The notes beneath the pieces are model-generated. The model searched no databases and was not told the origin of the DNA. It worked only from the letters and a program-made list of their open reading frames with translations. A stretch of 64,000 nt of DNA from Rhodovulum strictum (GTDB lineage Bacteria; Pseudomonadota; Alphaproteobacteria; Rhodobacterales; Rhodobacteraceae): NCBI RefSeq assembly GCF_009649175.1, contig NZ_WJPO01000021.1, forward strand, positions 1-64,000, written 5' to 3'. Below, piece by piece: positions 45,892 to 54,932 of the stretch (the first letter of the stretch is position 1; each line of letters opens with the position of its first letter). The position numbers and the translations under genes are program-made.

Positions 45892-46110
45892 TCAGATCAG
45901 CTGCAGGCTGGCCAGCATCGTGCTGGCAGCGGCAAGCTGGGTGGTCGGCAGTTCGATCTTGATGTGCGAGATGACGTCCGAGGCCTCGGCCGCGATCCCC
46001 TCGTCGCGCAGCGCGGCCTCGATCATGCGGGCGGCGGCGTCGGGGCCCTTGAGGTTCAGCGGGTCCGGCAGTGCTGTGTGATCGATGCGGATGGTGGCGA
46101 TGGCGGTCGT
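45892..46110 (-). CDS. Small conserved protein with a non-canonical ACG start
   Basis: A 72-residue frame (TAIATIRIDHTALPDPLNLK, then GPDAAARMIEAALRDEGIAA and SDVISHIKIELPTTQLAAAS) lies exactly between two genes of the leftward cluster. The only start in place is ACG at 46110, 12 bases after the upstream gene's TGA, with AAAGGA at correct distance. Internal ATG gives only a fragment. This is either a rare ACG start or a start-codon mutation (ATG to ACG) that lowers expression. Confidence 0.5.
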   Translation of the reverse strand, partial: TTAIATIRIDHTALPDPLNLKGPDAAARMIEAALRDEGIAAEASDVISHIKIELPTTQLAAASTMLASLQLI

Positions 46111-46122
46111 GGGCCTGTCCTT

Positions 46123-46344
46123 TCAGGGTCGGGTTTCGGAGGGAACGGTTGCGACGCCCGCGCGGCGTCCCGCCTCGAAGGCTTCTTCGAGCGCGGCGCG
46201 TATGGCCCAGACGGCGACGTCGTGGAAATCCAGCCGGTCCCAGTTCCGGGTCTCCAGCGTCTCGAGGTGGAACTGGCGCTGGGCGATCTCGAGAAGCTGT
46301 GCGTCGCGCTGGGCGGTCGGGTCGGTGTTCTTGCGGCGCGCCAT
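46123..46344 (-). CDS. DUF6900-like small protein
   Basis: This 73-residue protein reads ARRKNTDPTAQRDAQLLEIA, FHLETLETRNWDRLDFHDVA and VWAIRAALEEAFEAGRRAG. The LETLETRN...LDFHDVAVW core is a conserved small-protein family of mobile elements. Function unknown. Two bases separate it from the upstream gene's stop. Confidence 0.7.
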   Translation of the reverse strand: MARRKNTDPTAQRDAQLLEIAQRQFHLETLETRNWDRLDFHDVAVWAIRAALEEAFEAGRRAGVATVPSETRP

Positions 46345-46346
46345 GG

Positions 46347-46565
46347 TCAGTCCTCCCAGCGGTGTTCGGGGTAGGTGGTCCGCGCGCGGGCTTCCTCGCG
46401 CATCATCTCATGGGCCTTGGCCATCTCGACCATCCCGTCCTCCTGGCTCATCCGCCCGGACATCACCTCGTCCATCACCCAGTTCACCCGCTCCTGCGCG
46501 GGGCTGGTGTGGTTGCGCCACCCCTCGCTCATCGAGCTGTGCCCCATTCTCTCCTGTGCGCGCAT
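46347..46565 (-). CDS. Small hypothetical protein, first of leftward cluster
   Basis: This 72-residue protein (RMGHSSMSEGWRNHTSPAQE, RVNWVMDEVMSGRMSQEDGM, VEMAKAHEMMREEARAR) is helical and Met-rich. It is divergent from terS; the 139 bases between them are AT-richer (TTTCCGTTTAATTCCAATAT) and probably hold promoters for both directions. Confidence 0.6.
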   Translation of the reverse strand: MRAQERMGHSSMSEGWRNHTSPAQERVNWVMDEVMSGRMSQEDGMVEMAKAHEMMREEARARTTYPEHRWED

Positions 46566-46704
46566 GGCTCTCTCCGATCCTTGTCCAAGGGGTGCGATGC
46601 ACCCGTTTCGTTGGGATCAGACTCGCTCTATCCGGGAGTGTAATCAACTGAATAAGAAGAGTATTTCCGTTTAATTCCAATATCTTGAGGATCGCCAAAG
46701 CGCC

Positions 46705-47244
46705 ATGGAAGGCATGTCCGAACGCGCCTATGCCGCCCATTCCGGCCTCTCGCGCGGGGCGGTGCAGAAGGCGCGGAAGAACGGGCGGCTGGTGCTCTTT
46801 GCCGACGGGTCGATCAACGCCGCCGCCTCGGATGCTCGGCGCGGCACGATGACCGATCCCGACCAGAAGATGCGGTCGCGCGGCGGTGGCGAGGGGATGA
46901 TCAGCGGGCCGGGAGAGACATCGTCCTACATCAAGGCCCGCACTGCGCTGACCGTCTACATGGCGCAGGACAAGCAGATCGCCATCCAGAAGAAGAAGGG
47001 CGTGCTGGTCGACCGCGCGCGCGCCGAGACGCTGGTGTTTCGCCTTGCGCGCCAAGAGCGTGATACATGGGTCACATGGCCCACCCGCGTGGCCGCGCTG
47101 ATGGCCGCGCAGTTGTCCGCAGAGATGGAGAAGGCCTCGGGGGTGCCCGTGACGATCGAGACTGCGATCCTGCAGAGGGTGCTGGAAACCCATGTCCGAG
47201 AGCAGCTCGACGCCCTCGCAGACCTCCGGGTCAGCATTGCATGA
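46705..47244 (+). CDS. terS: Terminase small subunit (prophage)
   Basis: This 179-residue protein starts with a winged helix (MSERAYAAHSGLSRGAVQKA, RKNGRLVLFADGSINAAASD), then SYIKARTALTVYMAQDKQIA and IQKKKGVLVDRARAETLVFR. This is the gpNu1 plan but with little similarity to the satellite terS beyond fold. It overlaps terL by 53 bases. Its DNA target may be the GGAAGCCA array near the cos-like site, which is untested. Confidence 0.8.
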   Translation: MEGMSERAYAAHSGLSRGAVQKARKNGRLVLFADGSINAAASDARRGTMTDPDQKMRSRGGGEGMISGPGETSSYIKARTALTVYMAQDKQIAIQKKKGVLVDRARAETLVFRLARQERDTWVTWPTRVAALMAAQLSAEMEKASGVPVTIETAILQRVLETHVREQLDALADLRVSIA

Positions 47245-49228
47245 AGGAGAACAGGAACACGACCTGACAGAAGACCTCGGCTTCGACGGCGCGGAAGACA
47301 TCCTGCGCGCCTGGCGGCGGGGCATCCGCCCGGACGCCGATCTGACGGTGTCGGAATGGGCCGACGCGCATCGCTGGCTCAGCTCGCGGGCCTCGGCCGA
47401 GCCCGGGCGGTATCGCACCGCGCGTACGCCCTATCTGCGCGCCATCATGGATGCGCTCTCGCCCGGTCATCCCGCCCAGCGCATCTCCTTCATGAAGGCC
47501 GCGCAGGTCGGCGCGACCGAAGCCGGCAACAACTGGATCGGCTTCGTGATCCATCACGCGCCGGGGCCCATGCTGGCGGTGCTGCCCACGGTCGAGATGG
47601 CCAAGCGCACCTCGCGCGGCCGGATCGATCCGCTGATCGCAGACAGCCCGGCGCTGCGTGAACGCGTAAGCCCCGCCCGCTCGCGCGATGCCGGGAATTC
47701 CATGCTCTCGAAGGAATTCCCGGGCGGCATTCTGGTGCTGACCGGGGCTAACAGCGCGACCGGCCTGCGGTCGATGCCCGCGCGCTATGTGTTTCTGGAC
47801 GAGGTCGATGCCTACCCGGCCTCGGCCGACGAGGAGGGTGACCCGGTCACGCTGGCCGAGGCCCGGACCACCACCTTCGCGCATCGGCGCAAGGTGTTCA
47901 TGGTCTCGACGCCCACGATCCGGGGGCTGTCGCGCATCGAGCGGGAGTTCGAGGCCAGTGATCAGCGGCGGTTCTTCGTGCCCTGCCCGCATTGCGGCCA
48001 CAGGCAATGGCTGCAGTTCGAGCGGCTGCGCTGGGCGAAGGGCCGACCGGAAACGGCGACGTACCATTGCGAAGGGTGCGAGCGCTCCATTGCCGAGCAC
48101 CACAAGACGGAGATGCTGGCGCGCGGCGAATGGCGTGCAACGGCGGTGTCGGCGGACCCGGCTGCAATCGGCTTCCACCTTTCGGCGCTCTATTCGCCGA
48201 TCGGGTGGAAGAGCTGGGAACAGATCGCGCGTGACTGGCTGGCCGCCCAAGGCTCGGACGAGATGCTGCGCGCGGCGCGCAACACGCTGCTGGGCGAGAC
48301 CTGGATCGAGAGCGGCGAGGCCCCGGAATGGCAGCGGCTGGCGGACCGGCGCATCGCCTTCCCGGCGCAGATCCCCGCGGGCGGTCTGTTCCTGACCGCT
48401 GGGGCGGATGTGCAGAAGGACCGCATCGAGGTTGATGTCTGGGCCTGGGGCCGTGGGCTGGAAAGCTGGCTCGTCGATCACATCGTCATTCCCGGCGGGC
48501 CGGATGATCCGGCCTGCTGGGACAAGCTGACCACCCTGCTGAACCAGACATGGGCGCACGAGAACGGCGCGTTCATGACGCTGGCCAAGCTCGCCATCGA
48601 CACGGGCTACGAGTCGGCGGCCGTCTATGCGTGGGCGCGCAAGCAGGGCATCGCGCAGGTGGCACCGGTGAAGGGCTTGGAAGGCTTCAACCGGGCCACG
48701 CCGGTATCCGGGCCGACCTTCGTCGATGCCACGGTGAACGGGCGGAAGCTGAAGCGCGGGGCACGGCTCTGGACGGTGGCCACCGCCACCTTCAAGGCCG
48801 AAACCTATCGCTATCTGCGCATCGAGCGGCCGACGGACGAAGACATCGCGCTGGGCGCGCCGCATCCGGCAGGGACGATCCACCTGCCCGACTGGGCCGA
48901 CAGCGAATGGCTGAAGCAGCTGGTGGCCGAGCAGCTGGTCACGGTCCGCGACCGGCGTGGCTATGCCCGCCAGGAATGGCAGAAGCTCCGCGAGCGCAAC
49001 GAAGCGCTGGACGCCCGGGTCTATGCACGCGCCGCAGCGTGGATCCTCGGTGCCGACCGGTTCGATGAGCGTATGTGGCGGCAGCTGGAGAAGCAGGCCG
49101 GCATCGACAGCGCGGCTGTCGCGGCTGTCCCGGCAGAGCAAGTAAAACCTGATGCGCCAGAAGCCGGGCGCATCACCGCACCCCGGCGGCGCGGCTGGAA
49201 GATCAGCACGCCCCGATACATGGAATGA
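47192..49228 (+). CDS. terL: Terminase large subunit, gpA family (prophage)
   Basis: This 678-residue protein has AWRRGIRPDADLTVSEWADA, FMKAAQVGATEAGNNWIGFV (ATP loop), RYVFLDEVDAYPASADEEGD (Walker B), FMVSTPTIRGLSRIEREFEA, a CPHCG ... CEGCER metal site and GADVQKDRIEVDVWAWGRGL (nuclease). It aligns along its whole length with the satellite terL at 7161. It should package prophage DNA into heads built from the genes downstream. Confidence 0.95.
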   Translation: MSESSSTPSQTSGSALHEGEQEHDLTEDLGFDGAEDILRAWRRGIRPDADLTVSEWADAHRWLSSRASAEPGRYRTARTPYLRAIMDALSPGHPAQRISFMKAAQVGATEAGNNWIGFVIHHAPGPMLAVLPTVEMAKRTSRGRIDPLIADSPALRERVSPARSRDAGNSMLSKEFPGGILVLTGANSATGLRSMPARYVFLDEVDAYPASADEEGDPVTLAEARTTTFAHRRKVFMVSTPTIRGLSRIEREFEASDQRRFFVPCPHCGHRQWLQFERLRWAKGRPETATYHCEGCERSIAEHHKTEMLARGEWRATAVSADPAAIGFHLSALYSPIGWKSWEQIARDWLAAQGSDEMLRAARNTLLGETWIESGEAPEWQRLADRRIAFPAQIPAGGLFLTAGADVQKDRIEVDVWAWGRGLESWLVDHIVIPGGPDDPACWDKLTTLLNQTWAHENGAFMTLAKLAIDTGYESAAVYAWARKQGIAQVAPVKGLEGFNRATPVSGPTFVDATVNGRKLKRGARLWTVATATFKAETYRYLRIERPTDEDIALGAPHPAGTIHLPDWADSEWLKQLVAEQLVTVRDRRGYARQEWQKLRERNEALDARVYARAAAWILGADRFDERMWRQLEKQAGIDSAAVAAVPAEQVKPDAPEAGRITAPRRRGWKISTPRYME

Positions 49229-49449
49229 CCGGAACACCGATGACCCTCGATGATCTGAAGGCACGCCATTCTGCGCTGCTGGCCGCGCGCTACAGCGGCA
49301 CGCGGTCGGTCAGCTATGACGGCAAGAGCATCAATTATGGCTCCGACGCCGAACTGGCCGCCGCCATCGCCGATATCGAGCGCCGGATCGCGGCGCTGGA
49401 ACGGACCAGCAGGCGCGTGTTGCGCCCCTTCGCCGTGAAGGATCTTTGA
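49225..49449 (+). CDS. gpW-like head-tail joining protein (prophage)
   Basis: This 74-residue protein (MTLDDLKARHSALLAARYSG, TRSVSYDGKSINYGSDAELA, AAIADIERRIAALE) is the gpW family, homologous to 15544 in the satellite. It sits between terL and portal as in lambda. Start may also be ATG 49240. Its stop overlaps the portal ATG by one base. Confidence 0.8.
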   Translation: MTGTPMTLDDLKARHSALLAARYSGTRSVSYDGKSINYGSDAELAAAIADIERRIAALERTSRRVLRPFAVKDL

Positions 49450-50948
49450 TGGGCGGCGCGATGAACTGGCGGCAGCGCCTCGGGGCCTTCATCGGCGGGT
49501 TCGATGCCGGCCAGCATCATCGGCGCCTGCGCGGGTTCCGCGCGACGCGGGCTCATGTCAACGCGCTGATCGCGGCTGCCGGGCCCGACATCACGGCCCG
49601 CGCGCGCTGGCTGGTGCGCAACAATGGCTATGCGGTGAATGCGGTCGAGAGCTGGGCGGCGAACACCGTGGGGGACGGGATCAAGCCGATCTCGAAGATC
49701 GGTGATGCCGCGCGCAAGGAAGAGCTGCAGCGGCTCTGGCTCGCCTGGACCGACGAGGCCGATGCCGAAGGGCTGACCGACTTCTACGGGCTCCAGCGCC
49801 GCGCCGCCCGCGAGGTATTCATGGCGGGCGAGGTGTTCTTCCGGATCCGCATGCGCCGAGCGGGTGACGGGCTGACAGTGCCGCTGCAACTGCAGATGCT
49901 GCCTGCCGAGATGCTGCCGCTCGAGCAGACCGGCACGGCGGCCAATGGCAATGCCATCCGCCAGGGGATCGAATTCGACCGGATCGGGCGGCGCGTTGCC
50001 TATCACTTCCTGCGCCGCCACCCCGGCGACAGCACCGATCCGGGGCTGGCGGGCGAGGTGGTGCGGGTGCCGGCCGCCGAGGTCATCCATGTGATCGACC
50101 CGGTCGAGGGCGGCCAGCTGCGCGGAGTCTCGAAACTGGCCCCGGCCATCGTGAAGCTGTTCCTTCTGGACCAGTATGATGATGCCGAGCTGGACCGCAA
50201 AAAGGTCGCGGCCATGTACGCGATGTTCGTGACCTCGCCCGCGCCCGAGAACCCGCTCGCGCAGGCGGAGGACGAGGACGCCCCTGCAAGTGTCGAGCTG
50301 AGCCCCGGTCAGATCGTGCGGCTGGATCCGGGCGAGGATGTGACTGTGGGCCAGCCTGCCGACAGCGGAGCAACCTATGAGCCGTTCCAGTACCGGACGC
50401 TGCTGCAGATCTCGGCCGCGCTGGGCATCCCCTACCCGTACCTCGCCAACGACATGGTGAAGGGCAACTTCTCGAACTCGCGCCTGGCGCTGATCGAATT
50501 CCGGCGCCGCGTCTCGGCCTGGCAGCATTCGGTCATGGTCTGGCAGCTCTGCCGACCTGTCTATGCCCGCTGGATGGATGCGGCCGTGCTTTCCGGTGTG
50601 CTGACGCTCCCTGGCTACGAGGCGAACCGCGCGCGGCTGCTCACTGCGGACTGGTTGCCCACGAAATGGGACTGGGTCGATCCGCTGAAGGACGCCAATG
50701 CCGAGATCGCCCAGATCGAGGCGGGGCTCAAATCCCGCACGCAGGCCATCGCCGAGCGCGGCTACGACGCCGAACAGGTCGACCGCGAGATCGCCGCGGA
50801 ACGGGCGCGCGAGCGGTTGCTCGGCCTCGACTTCCGCCGCCCCGGATCGCCCGCGCAGGGCGTGCAGGCCGTGCCGCAAAGCGACGACGACACCGACACA
50901 ACCGATGACGCGGAGGACCGCCCGCGCCCAGACGAGGACCGGACCTGA
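49449..50948 (+). CDS. Portal protein, lambda gpB family (prophage)
   Basis: This 499-residue portal has ARARWLVRNNGYAVNAVESW, AANTVGDGIKPISKIG, LTDFYGLQRRAAREVFMAGE, PYPYLANDMVKGNFSNSRLA and FRRRVSAWQHSVMVWQLCRP. It matches the satellite portal in motif order. It forms the DNA channel and docks terminase and gpW. The C-terminal 50 residues are acidic and low in structure. Confidence 0.93.
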   Translation: MGGAMNWRQRLGAFIGGFDAGQHHRRLRGFRATRAHVNALIAAAGPDITARARWLVRNNGYAVNAVESWAANTVGDGIKPISKIGDAARKEELQRLWLAWTDEADAEGLTDFYGLQRRAAREVFMAGEVFFRIRMRRAGDGLTVPLQLQMLPAEMLPLEQTGTAANGNAIRQGIEFDRIGRRVAYHFLRRHPGDSTDPGLAGEVVRVPAAEVIHVIDPVEGGQLRGVSKLAPAIVKLFLLDQYDDAELDRKKVAAMYAMFVTSPAPENPLAQAEDEDAPASVELSPGQIVRLDPGEDVTVGQPADSGATYEPFQYRTLLQISAALGIPYPYLANDMVKGNFSNSRLALIEFRRRVSAWQHSVMVWQLCRPVYARWMDAAVLSGVLTLPGYEANRARLLTADWLPTKWDWVDPLKDANAEIAQIEAGLKSRTQAIAERGYDAEQVDREIAAERARERLLGLDFRRPGSPAQGVQAVPQSDDDTDTTDDAEDRPRPDEDRT

Positions 50949-52387
50949 TGCTCCACGCCCGGATTGCCGCGCGCGCCTTCAACACGCCGCTGCTGGTGGA
51001 ACCCTCCAAGGCCATGGCCTTCCTGTCCGGCCTCGGTCCCCGCATCTTGGGGCGACGGGTCGAGACGGTCGATACCGTTGAAGCCGCCGATGCCACCCCC
51101 ACGACCGCCCTGCCCGCTCGCGCCAGCTTGCTGGCGGGCGGTCTGGCGGCCAGCTACCGCCATCATGGCGAAGCGCCCTACCCGGTCGTCGACGGCATCG
51201 CCGTGATCGAGATCGCGGGCGTGTTGATCCATCGCGGCAGCTGGATCGGGCAATCCTCGGGCCAGACCAGCTACGAGGGGATCGCCGCACAGATCGAGGC
51301 GGCGGCCAGCGATCCGGCAGTGCGCGGCCTGGCATTGGAAATTGACAGCTTTGGCGGCGAGGTTGCCGGGGTTTTTGATCTCGCAGATCGCATTCGTGCA
51401 ATTCGCACCCAAAAACCGGTCTGGGCCTTTGTCGCCGAACACGCCTTCTCGGCAGGCTATGCGCTGGCGAGCCAGGCGGATCGTATCCTGCTGCCGCGCA
51501 CCGGCGCGCTGGGCAGCATCGGGGTCGTGGTGCTCCATGCCGACCTCAGCGGCCAGCTCGATCAGGACGGGGTGCGCGTGACGCTGATCCACTCGGGCCA
51601 GCACAAGGTCGATGGCAATCCGTATCAGCCGCTGCCCGAGGGCGTGCAGGGCGACATCCAGCGCGAGATCGACGTGCTGAGGTTTCTCTTCGCGGAGACC
51701 GTGGCGGCTGGGCGTTCCGGCAAGTTCAGCCATGAAGCAGCGCTGGCCACAGAGGCCGCGACATATCGCGGGGCGGATGCTGTCGCCGCAGGTCTCGCCG
51801 ACGAGGTCACCGATCTGACGCGCGGCTTCGCGGCGTTCCGGCAGATGCTGTCCCGCACCGCGACACTCTCTCCCATGCGCACCACGCGCGCATCCCTTCC
51901 CCACCCCAGACAGGAGGCAATCATGGCCACCGAAAACGAACCCGACGACAGCCCGAAGGACACCGACATCGACCTGAATGATGCGGAGGACGGTGGCAGC
52001 GATGATATCGTTGCCCCACCTGACCTACCGGCTCCGCCCCCCGCAGCAGCTGTCCCAGCCGAAGCCGCCGCGCCAGCTTCCACCCAAGTCACGCCACAAC
52101 CCGGCAATCTGGCCGAGCTCTCGGCGCAGCTTCGCGAGGCGGCGGCGGAGATTGCCGAGATCGCGGCGCAGGCGGGCCGCCTCGGCATCGCCATCGACGC
52201 GGCGAAGGCGCTGCGCGAGGGCACCACCCCCGAGGCCCTGCGCCGCCTGGTGCTCGAGCGCGCCAGCGCGGCCGCCGACGCGCGCGACATCGTTGCCGCT
52301 CCGCGCTCGCCGGTCCTGCCGCTGGCGAAGGAAAGCCCCATCGTCGCCGCCGCGAAGCGCGCCGCAGCATCGGGTAATCGGGCCTGA
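50948..52387 (+). CDS. S49-family prohead protease (gpC-like) with scaffold tail
   Basis: This 479-residue protein has the S49 peptidase core in residues about 80-290: IAVIEIAGVLIHRGSW, GLALEIDSFGGEVAGVFDLA, VWAFVAEHAFSAGYALASQA with the catalytic Ser in FSAGYA, then ALGSIGVVVLHADLSGQLDQ and the Lys in SGQHKVDGNPY. The C-terminal 155 residues are a separate low-complexity and helical scaffold-like part that also has its own start at 51923. This is the lambda C/Nu3 arrangement. Confidence 0.93.
   Translation: MLHARIAARAFNTPLLVEPSKAMAFLSGLGPRILGRRVETVDTVEAADATPTTALPARASLLAGGLAASYRHHGEAPYPVVDGIAVIEIAGVLIHRGSWIGQSSGQTSYEGIAAQIEAAASDPAVRGLALEIDSFGGEVAGVFDLADRIRAIRTQKPVWAFVAEHAFSAGYALASQADRILLPRTGALGSIGVVVLHADLSGQLDQDGVRVTLIHSGQHKVDGNPYQPLPEGVQGDIQREIDVLRFLFAETVAAGRSGKFSHEAALATEAATYRGADAVAAGLADEVTDLTRGFAAFRQMLSRTATLSPMRTTRASLPHPRQEAIMATENEPDDSPKDTDIDLNDAEDGGSDDIVAPPDLPAPPPAAAVPAEAAAPASTQVTPQPGNLAELSAQLREAAAEIAEIAAQAGRLGIAIDAAKALREGTTPEALRRLVLERASAAADARDIVAAPRSPVLPLAKESPIVAAAKRAAASGNRA
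51923..52387 (+). CDS. Nested in-frame scaffold protein (Nu3-like)
   Basis: Inside the protease gene, CAGGAGGCAATC precedes ATG 51923 in the same frame, a strong internal ribosome-binding site. The product (154 residues) is MATENEPDDSPKDTDIDLND..., acidic, then Pro/Ala rich, then helical (AELSAQLREAAAEIAEIAAQ). In lambda, Nu3 is made the same way from the end of C and guides capsid assembly. Internal initiation is inferred. Confidence 0.6.
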   Translation: MATENEPDDSPKDTDIDLNDAEDGGSDDIVAPPDLPAPPPAAAVPAEAAAPASTQVTPQPGNLAELSAQLREAAAEIAEIAAQAGRLGIAIDAAKALREGTTPEALRRLVLERASAAADARDIVAAPRSPVLPLAKESPIVAAAKRAAASGNRA

Positions 52388-52430
52388 AGCCCGACAGCCC
52401 CCACCGCTCCCCCTGAAACCCGCCCCTCGC

Positions 52431-52454
52431 CCCCGCCGCATCCCTGCGGCGGGG
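52431..52454 (+). terminator. Strong hairpin between protease and decoration genes
   Basis: CCCCGCCGCA and TGCGGCGGGG form a perfect 10-base stem with a 4-base loop, followed by TTCGTC. It may attenuate or protect the abundant downstream head-gene transcripts. Confidence 0.55.
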
Positions 52455-52489
52455 TTCGTCCCCTGCATCCCTGAGAAAGGCACCCCGCC

Positions 52490-52870
52490 ATGACCGTCCT
52501 TCATCAGCCCGCCACGATGGGCGATGTCCTCAAATACGAGGTCAACCCGAACTTCAATCGCGAGACCGTCACGCTGCTCGAGGGCACGAATTATCCCGTC
52601 GGTGCCGTGCTTGGCAGGATCACTGCCAGCGGCAAGTACAAGCTCGCCACCTCGGGCGGCTCGGACGGCGCGCAGACCGCGAGCGCCGTGCTGCTCTACG
52701 CGGTCGATGCCAGCGCGACGGACGCCATCGGCGTGGTGGTCGCGCGCGGCCCGGCCATCGTCTCGAAGGCGGCGCTGATCTTCGACGCCACCGTCGATGA
52801 CGCGCCCAAGACCGCCACCAAGCATGGCGAGCTTGCCGCGCTCGGTATCGTCCCCCGCGACACCGCCTGA
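52490..52870 (+). CDS. Head decoration protein, lambda gpD-like
   Basis: This 126-residue protein (DVLKYEVNPNFNRETVTLLE, GTNYPVGAVLGRITASGKYK, LLYAVDASATDAIGVVVARG, PAIVSKAALIFDA) has the gpD pattern. gpD trimers stabilise the expanded capsid. It lies between protease and capsid genes as in lambda. Confidence 0.85.
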   Translation: MTVLHQPATMGDVLKYEVNPNFNRETVTLLEGTNYPVGAVLGRITASGKYKLATSGGSDGAQTASAVLLYAVDASATDAIGVVVARGPAIVSKAALIFDATVDDAPKTATKHGELAALGIVPRDTA

Positions 52871-52957
52871 GCAGTCCTGCCGCGGCAGATTGCCTGAACC
52901 CGCCCCGCGCACAGCAAACCCAACCTCCCTGCCCCCCTCTTAACCCCGGAGTTCCCC

Positions 52958-53980
52958 ATGACCATCACTCGCAACCCATTTGACGCGGGCGGCTATTCGC
53001 TCGCCGAGATGACGCAGGCCATCAACATCCTGCCCAATCTCTACACCCGGCTGGGCCAGATCGGCCTCTTCCGCTTCGAGGGCGTGACCCAACGCTCCAT
53101 TGTTATCGAGCAGCGCGAGGGGGTGCTGAGCCTCCTGCCCTCGGTCCCGCTGGGCGCGCCCGCCACCGTCGGCAATCGCGAGGCGCGCTCGATGCGCAGC
53201 TTCGCGCTGCCGTGGATCCCGCATGACGACGTCATCCTGCCCGCCGATATCCAGGGAATGCCCGCGCTGGGCGTCTCGGATGCGGCCGATCCGCTGGTCG
53301 AGGTCATGAACCGCAAGCTGACGCTCATGCGCCGCAAGCATGCCCAGACCCGCGAATACATGGAGATGAATGCCCTGCGCGGCATCGTGAAGGATGGGGC
53401 AGGCACCACCCTCTACAACTACTTCACCGAATTCGGGCTCGACCAGATCTCGGTCGACTTCGTCTTCGGCACCGCCGGCACCAACATCCAGGGCAAGGTC
53501 CGCACCACGCTGCGCGCGATCGAGGACAATCTGCTCGGCGAGACCATGACCACCGCCCATGCGCTGGTCAGCTCCGAATTCTTCGACAAGCTGATCAGCC
53601 ATCCCAAGACCGAGGACGCCTACAAGTTCTTCTCCGCCACCGGCGGCCAGCCCCTGCGCGAGGACATGCGCCGCGCCTTCCCCTTCGCGGGCATCCTCTT
53701 CGAGGAGTACAACGGCTCGGTCACGCTTTCGAACGGCACATCCGAACGCCTGATCCCCACCGGCGAGGGCATCGCCTTCCCCATGGGCACGTTCGACACC
53801 TTCACCACCTATGGTGGCCCGGCGAACCTGCTGGAAACCGCCAACACCGTCGGCCTGCCGCTCTACGCCCGGCAGATGATGGACGCCAAGGGCCGCTGGA
53901 TCGACCTGATGACCGAGGCCTCGATCCTGCCGGTAAACAAGCGGCCCCGGCTGGCCATCCGCCTGCACAGCTCGAACTGA
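52958..53980 (+). CDS. Major capsid protein, lambda gpE family
   Basis: This 340-residue capsid protein has FDAGGYSLAEMTQAINILPN, LYTRLGQIGLFRFEGVTQRS, IVIEQREGVLSLLP, RRKHAQTREYMEMNALRGIV, FFDKLISHPKTEDAYKFFSA and FEEYNG. This is the gpE pattern, unlike the protease-fused capsid of the satellite. GGAG precedes ATG 52958. Confidence 0.93.
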   Translation: MTITRNPFDAGGYSLAEMTQAINILPNLYTRLGQIGLFRFEGVTQRSIVIEQREGVLSLLPSVPLGAPATVGNREARSMRSFALPWIPHDDVILPADIQGMPALGVSDAADPLVEVMNRKLTLMRRKHAQTREYMEMNALRGIVKDGAGTTLYNYFTEFGLDQISVDFVFGTAGTNIQGKVRTTLRAIEDNLLGETMTTAHALVSSEFFDKLISHPKTEDAYKFFSATGGQPLREDMRRAFPFAGILFEEYNGSVTLSNGTSERLIPTGEGIAFPMGTFDTFTTYGGPANLLETANTVGLPLYARQMMDAKGRWIDLMTEASILPVNKRPRLAIRLHSSN

Positions 53981-53991
53981 CGGGCGCGCGC

Positions 53992-54303
53992 ATGTCGGTC
54001 TTCGCCGCCGCCATCGACAACCTGTTCGCGGATCCCAATATCGCCCGCGATGCCACCTACGTCGCGGACGGTGGCGCACCGAAACTCGTCCGCGTGGTCA
54101 CCCGCCGCTCGGACGAGGTCACCGGCTTCGGTGATGCCCGCCTCTGGTCTGAAACTACCCGCATTGACCTGCGCGTGGCCGAGGTGCCGAACCCGCGACC
54201 CGGCGACCGGATTGAAATCGAGGGCGATGCTTTCCTCATCCAGGGCGAGCCGGTCCGTGATCGCGAGCGGCTCATCTGGACTGTAGATCTGAGGCCGGCA
54301 TGA
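53992..54303 (+). CDS. Head-tail joining protein, gpFII-like
   Basis: This 103-residue protein (SVFAAAIDNLFADPNIARDA, PKLVRVVTRRSDEVTGFGDA, PRPGDRIEIEGDAFLIQGEP) resembles the phage attachment/FII family, which completes the head-tail interface. Short overlap (4 bases) with the next gene. Confidence 0.7.
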   Translation: MSVFAAAIDNLFADPNIARDATYVADGGAPKLVRVVTRRSDEVTGFGDARLWSETTRIDLRVAEVPNPRPGDRIEIEGDAFLIQGEPVRDRERLIWTVDLRPA

Positions 54304-54932
54304 GATTGCAGCTCGACATCACGCCGGACCTCGTCGCCTTGATGGCCGCCGAGATCAAGGCAGGCGAGCAGGCCGTCAGTCAGGCGGTCGGCGAGGCCGG
54401 CAACAGCGTGAAATCCTCCTGGCGCGCGCAGATCACCGGCGCAGGCCTCGGCCAGCGCCTCGCCAACACCATCCGCTCCGAGCAGTTCCCGAAAGGCCGA
54501 CCCAGCCTCAGCGCGGCCGCGGTGGTCTGGTCGAAGGCCCCGGTCATCATCGGTGCCCACGACACCGGCCCGTTGATCCGCTCCCGCAACGGCTTCTGGC
54601 TGGCGATCCCCACGCCCGCCGCCGGGAAGTCCGCACGCGGTGGGCGCATCACCCCCGGCGAGTGGGAGCGGCGCTCGGGCCTGCGCCTGCGCTTCGTCTA
54701 TCGCCGCACCGGCCCGAGCCTTCTGGTGGCCGAGGGGCGGCTGAATGCCCGCGGGCGCGCTGTCGCCAGCCGGTCGCGAACCGGCCGGGGCGTGACCACC
54801 GTGCCGATCTTCCTGCTCGTCCCGCAGGTGCAGCTCCGCAAGCGGCTGGACCTCGCTCGCGATGCAGCGCGGGCGCAGGAGGCGATCCCGGGCGCGATCG
54901 TTGCAAACTGGGTCGAAGGAAAGATCGGATGA
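54300..54932 (+). CDS. Minor tail/neck protein, DUF6441-like
   Basis: This 210-residue protein (LVALMAAEIKAGEQAVSQAV, SWRAQITGAGLGQRLANTIR, PVIIGAHDTGPLIRSRNGFW, LRFVYRRTGPSLLVAEGRLN) matches the DUF6441 family seen at this position in many prophages, functionally like gpZ/HK97 gp10 neck proteins. It overlaps both neighbours by 4 bases. Confidence 0.7.
   Translation: MRLQLDITPDLVALMAAEIKAGEQAVSQAVGEAGNSVKSSWRAQITGAGLGQRLANTIRSEQFPKGRPSLSAAAVVWSKAPVIIGAHDTGPLIRSRNGFWLAIPTPAAGKSARGGRITPGEWERRSGLRLRFVYRRTGPSLLVAEGRLNARGRAVASRSRTGRGVTTVPIFLLVPQVQLRKRLDLARDAARAQEAIPGAIVANWVEGKIG

Noticed and set aside
47231-49264. 677-codon minus-strand open frame opposite prophage terL
   Set aside because: Antisense shadow; terL motifs are on the plus strand.
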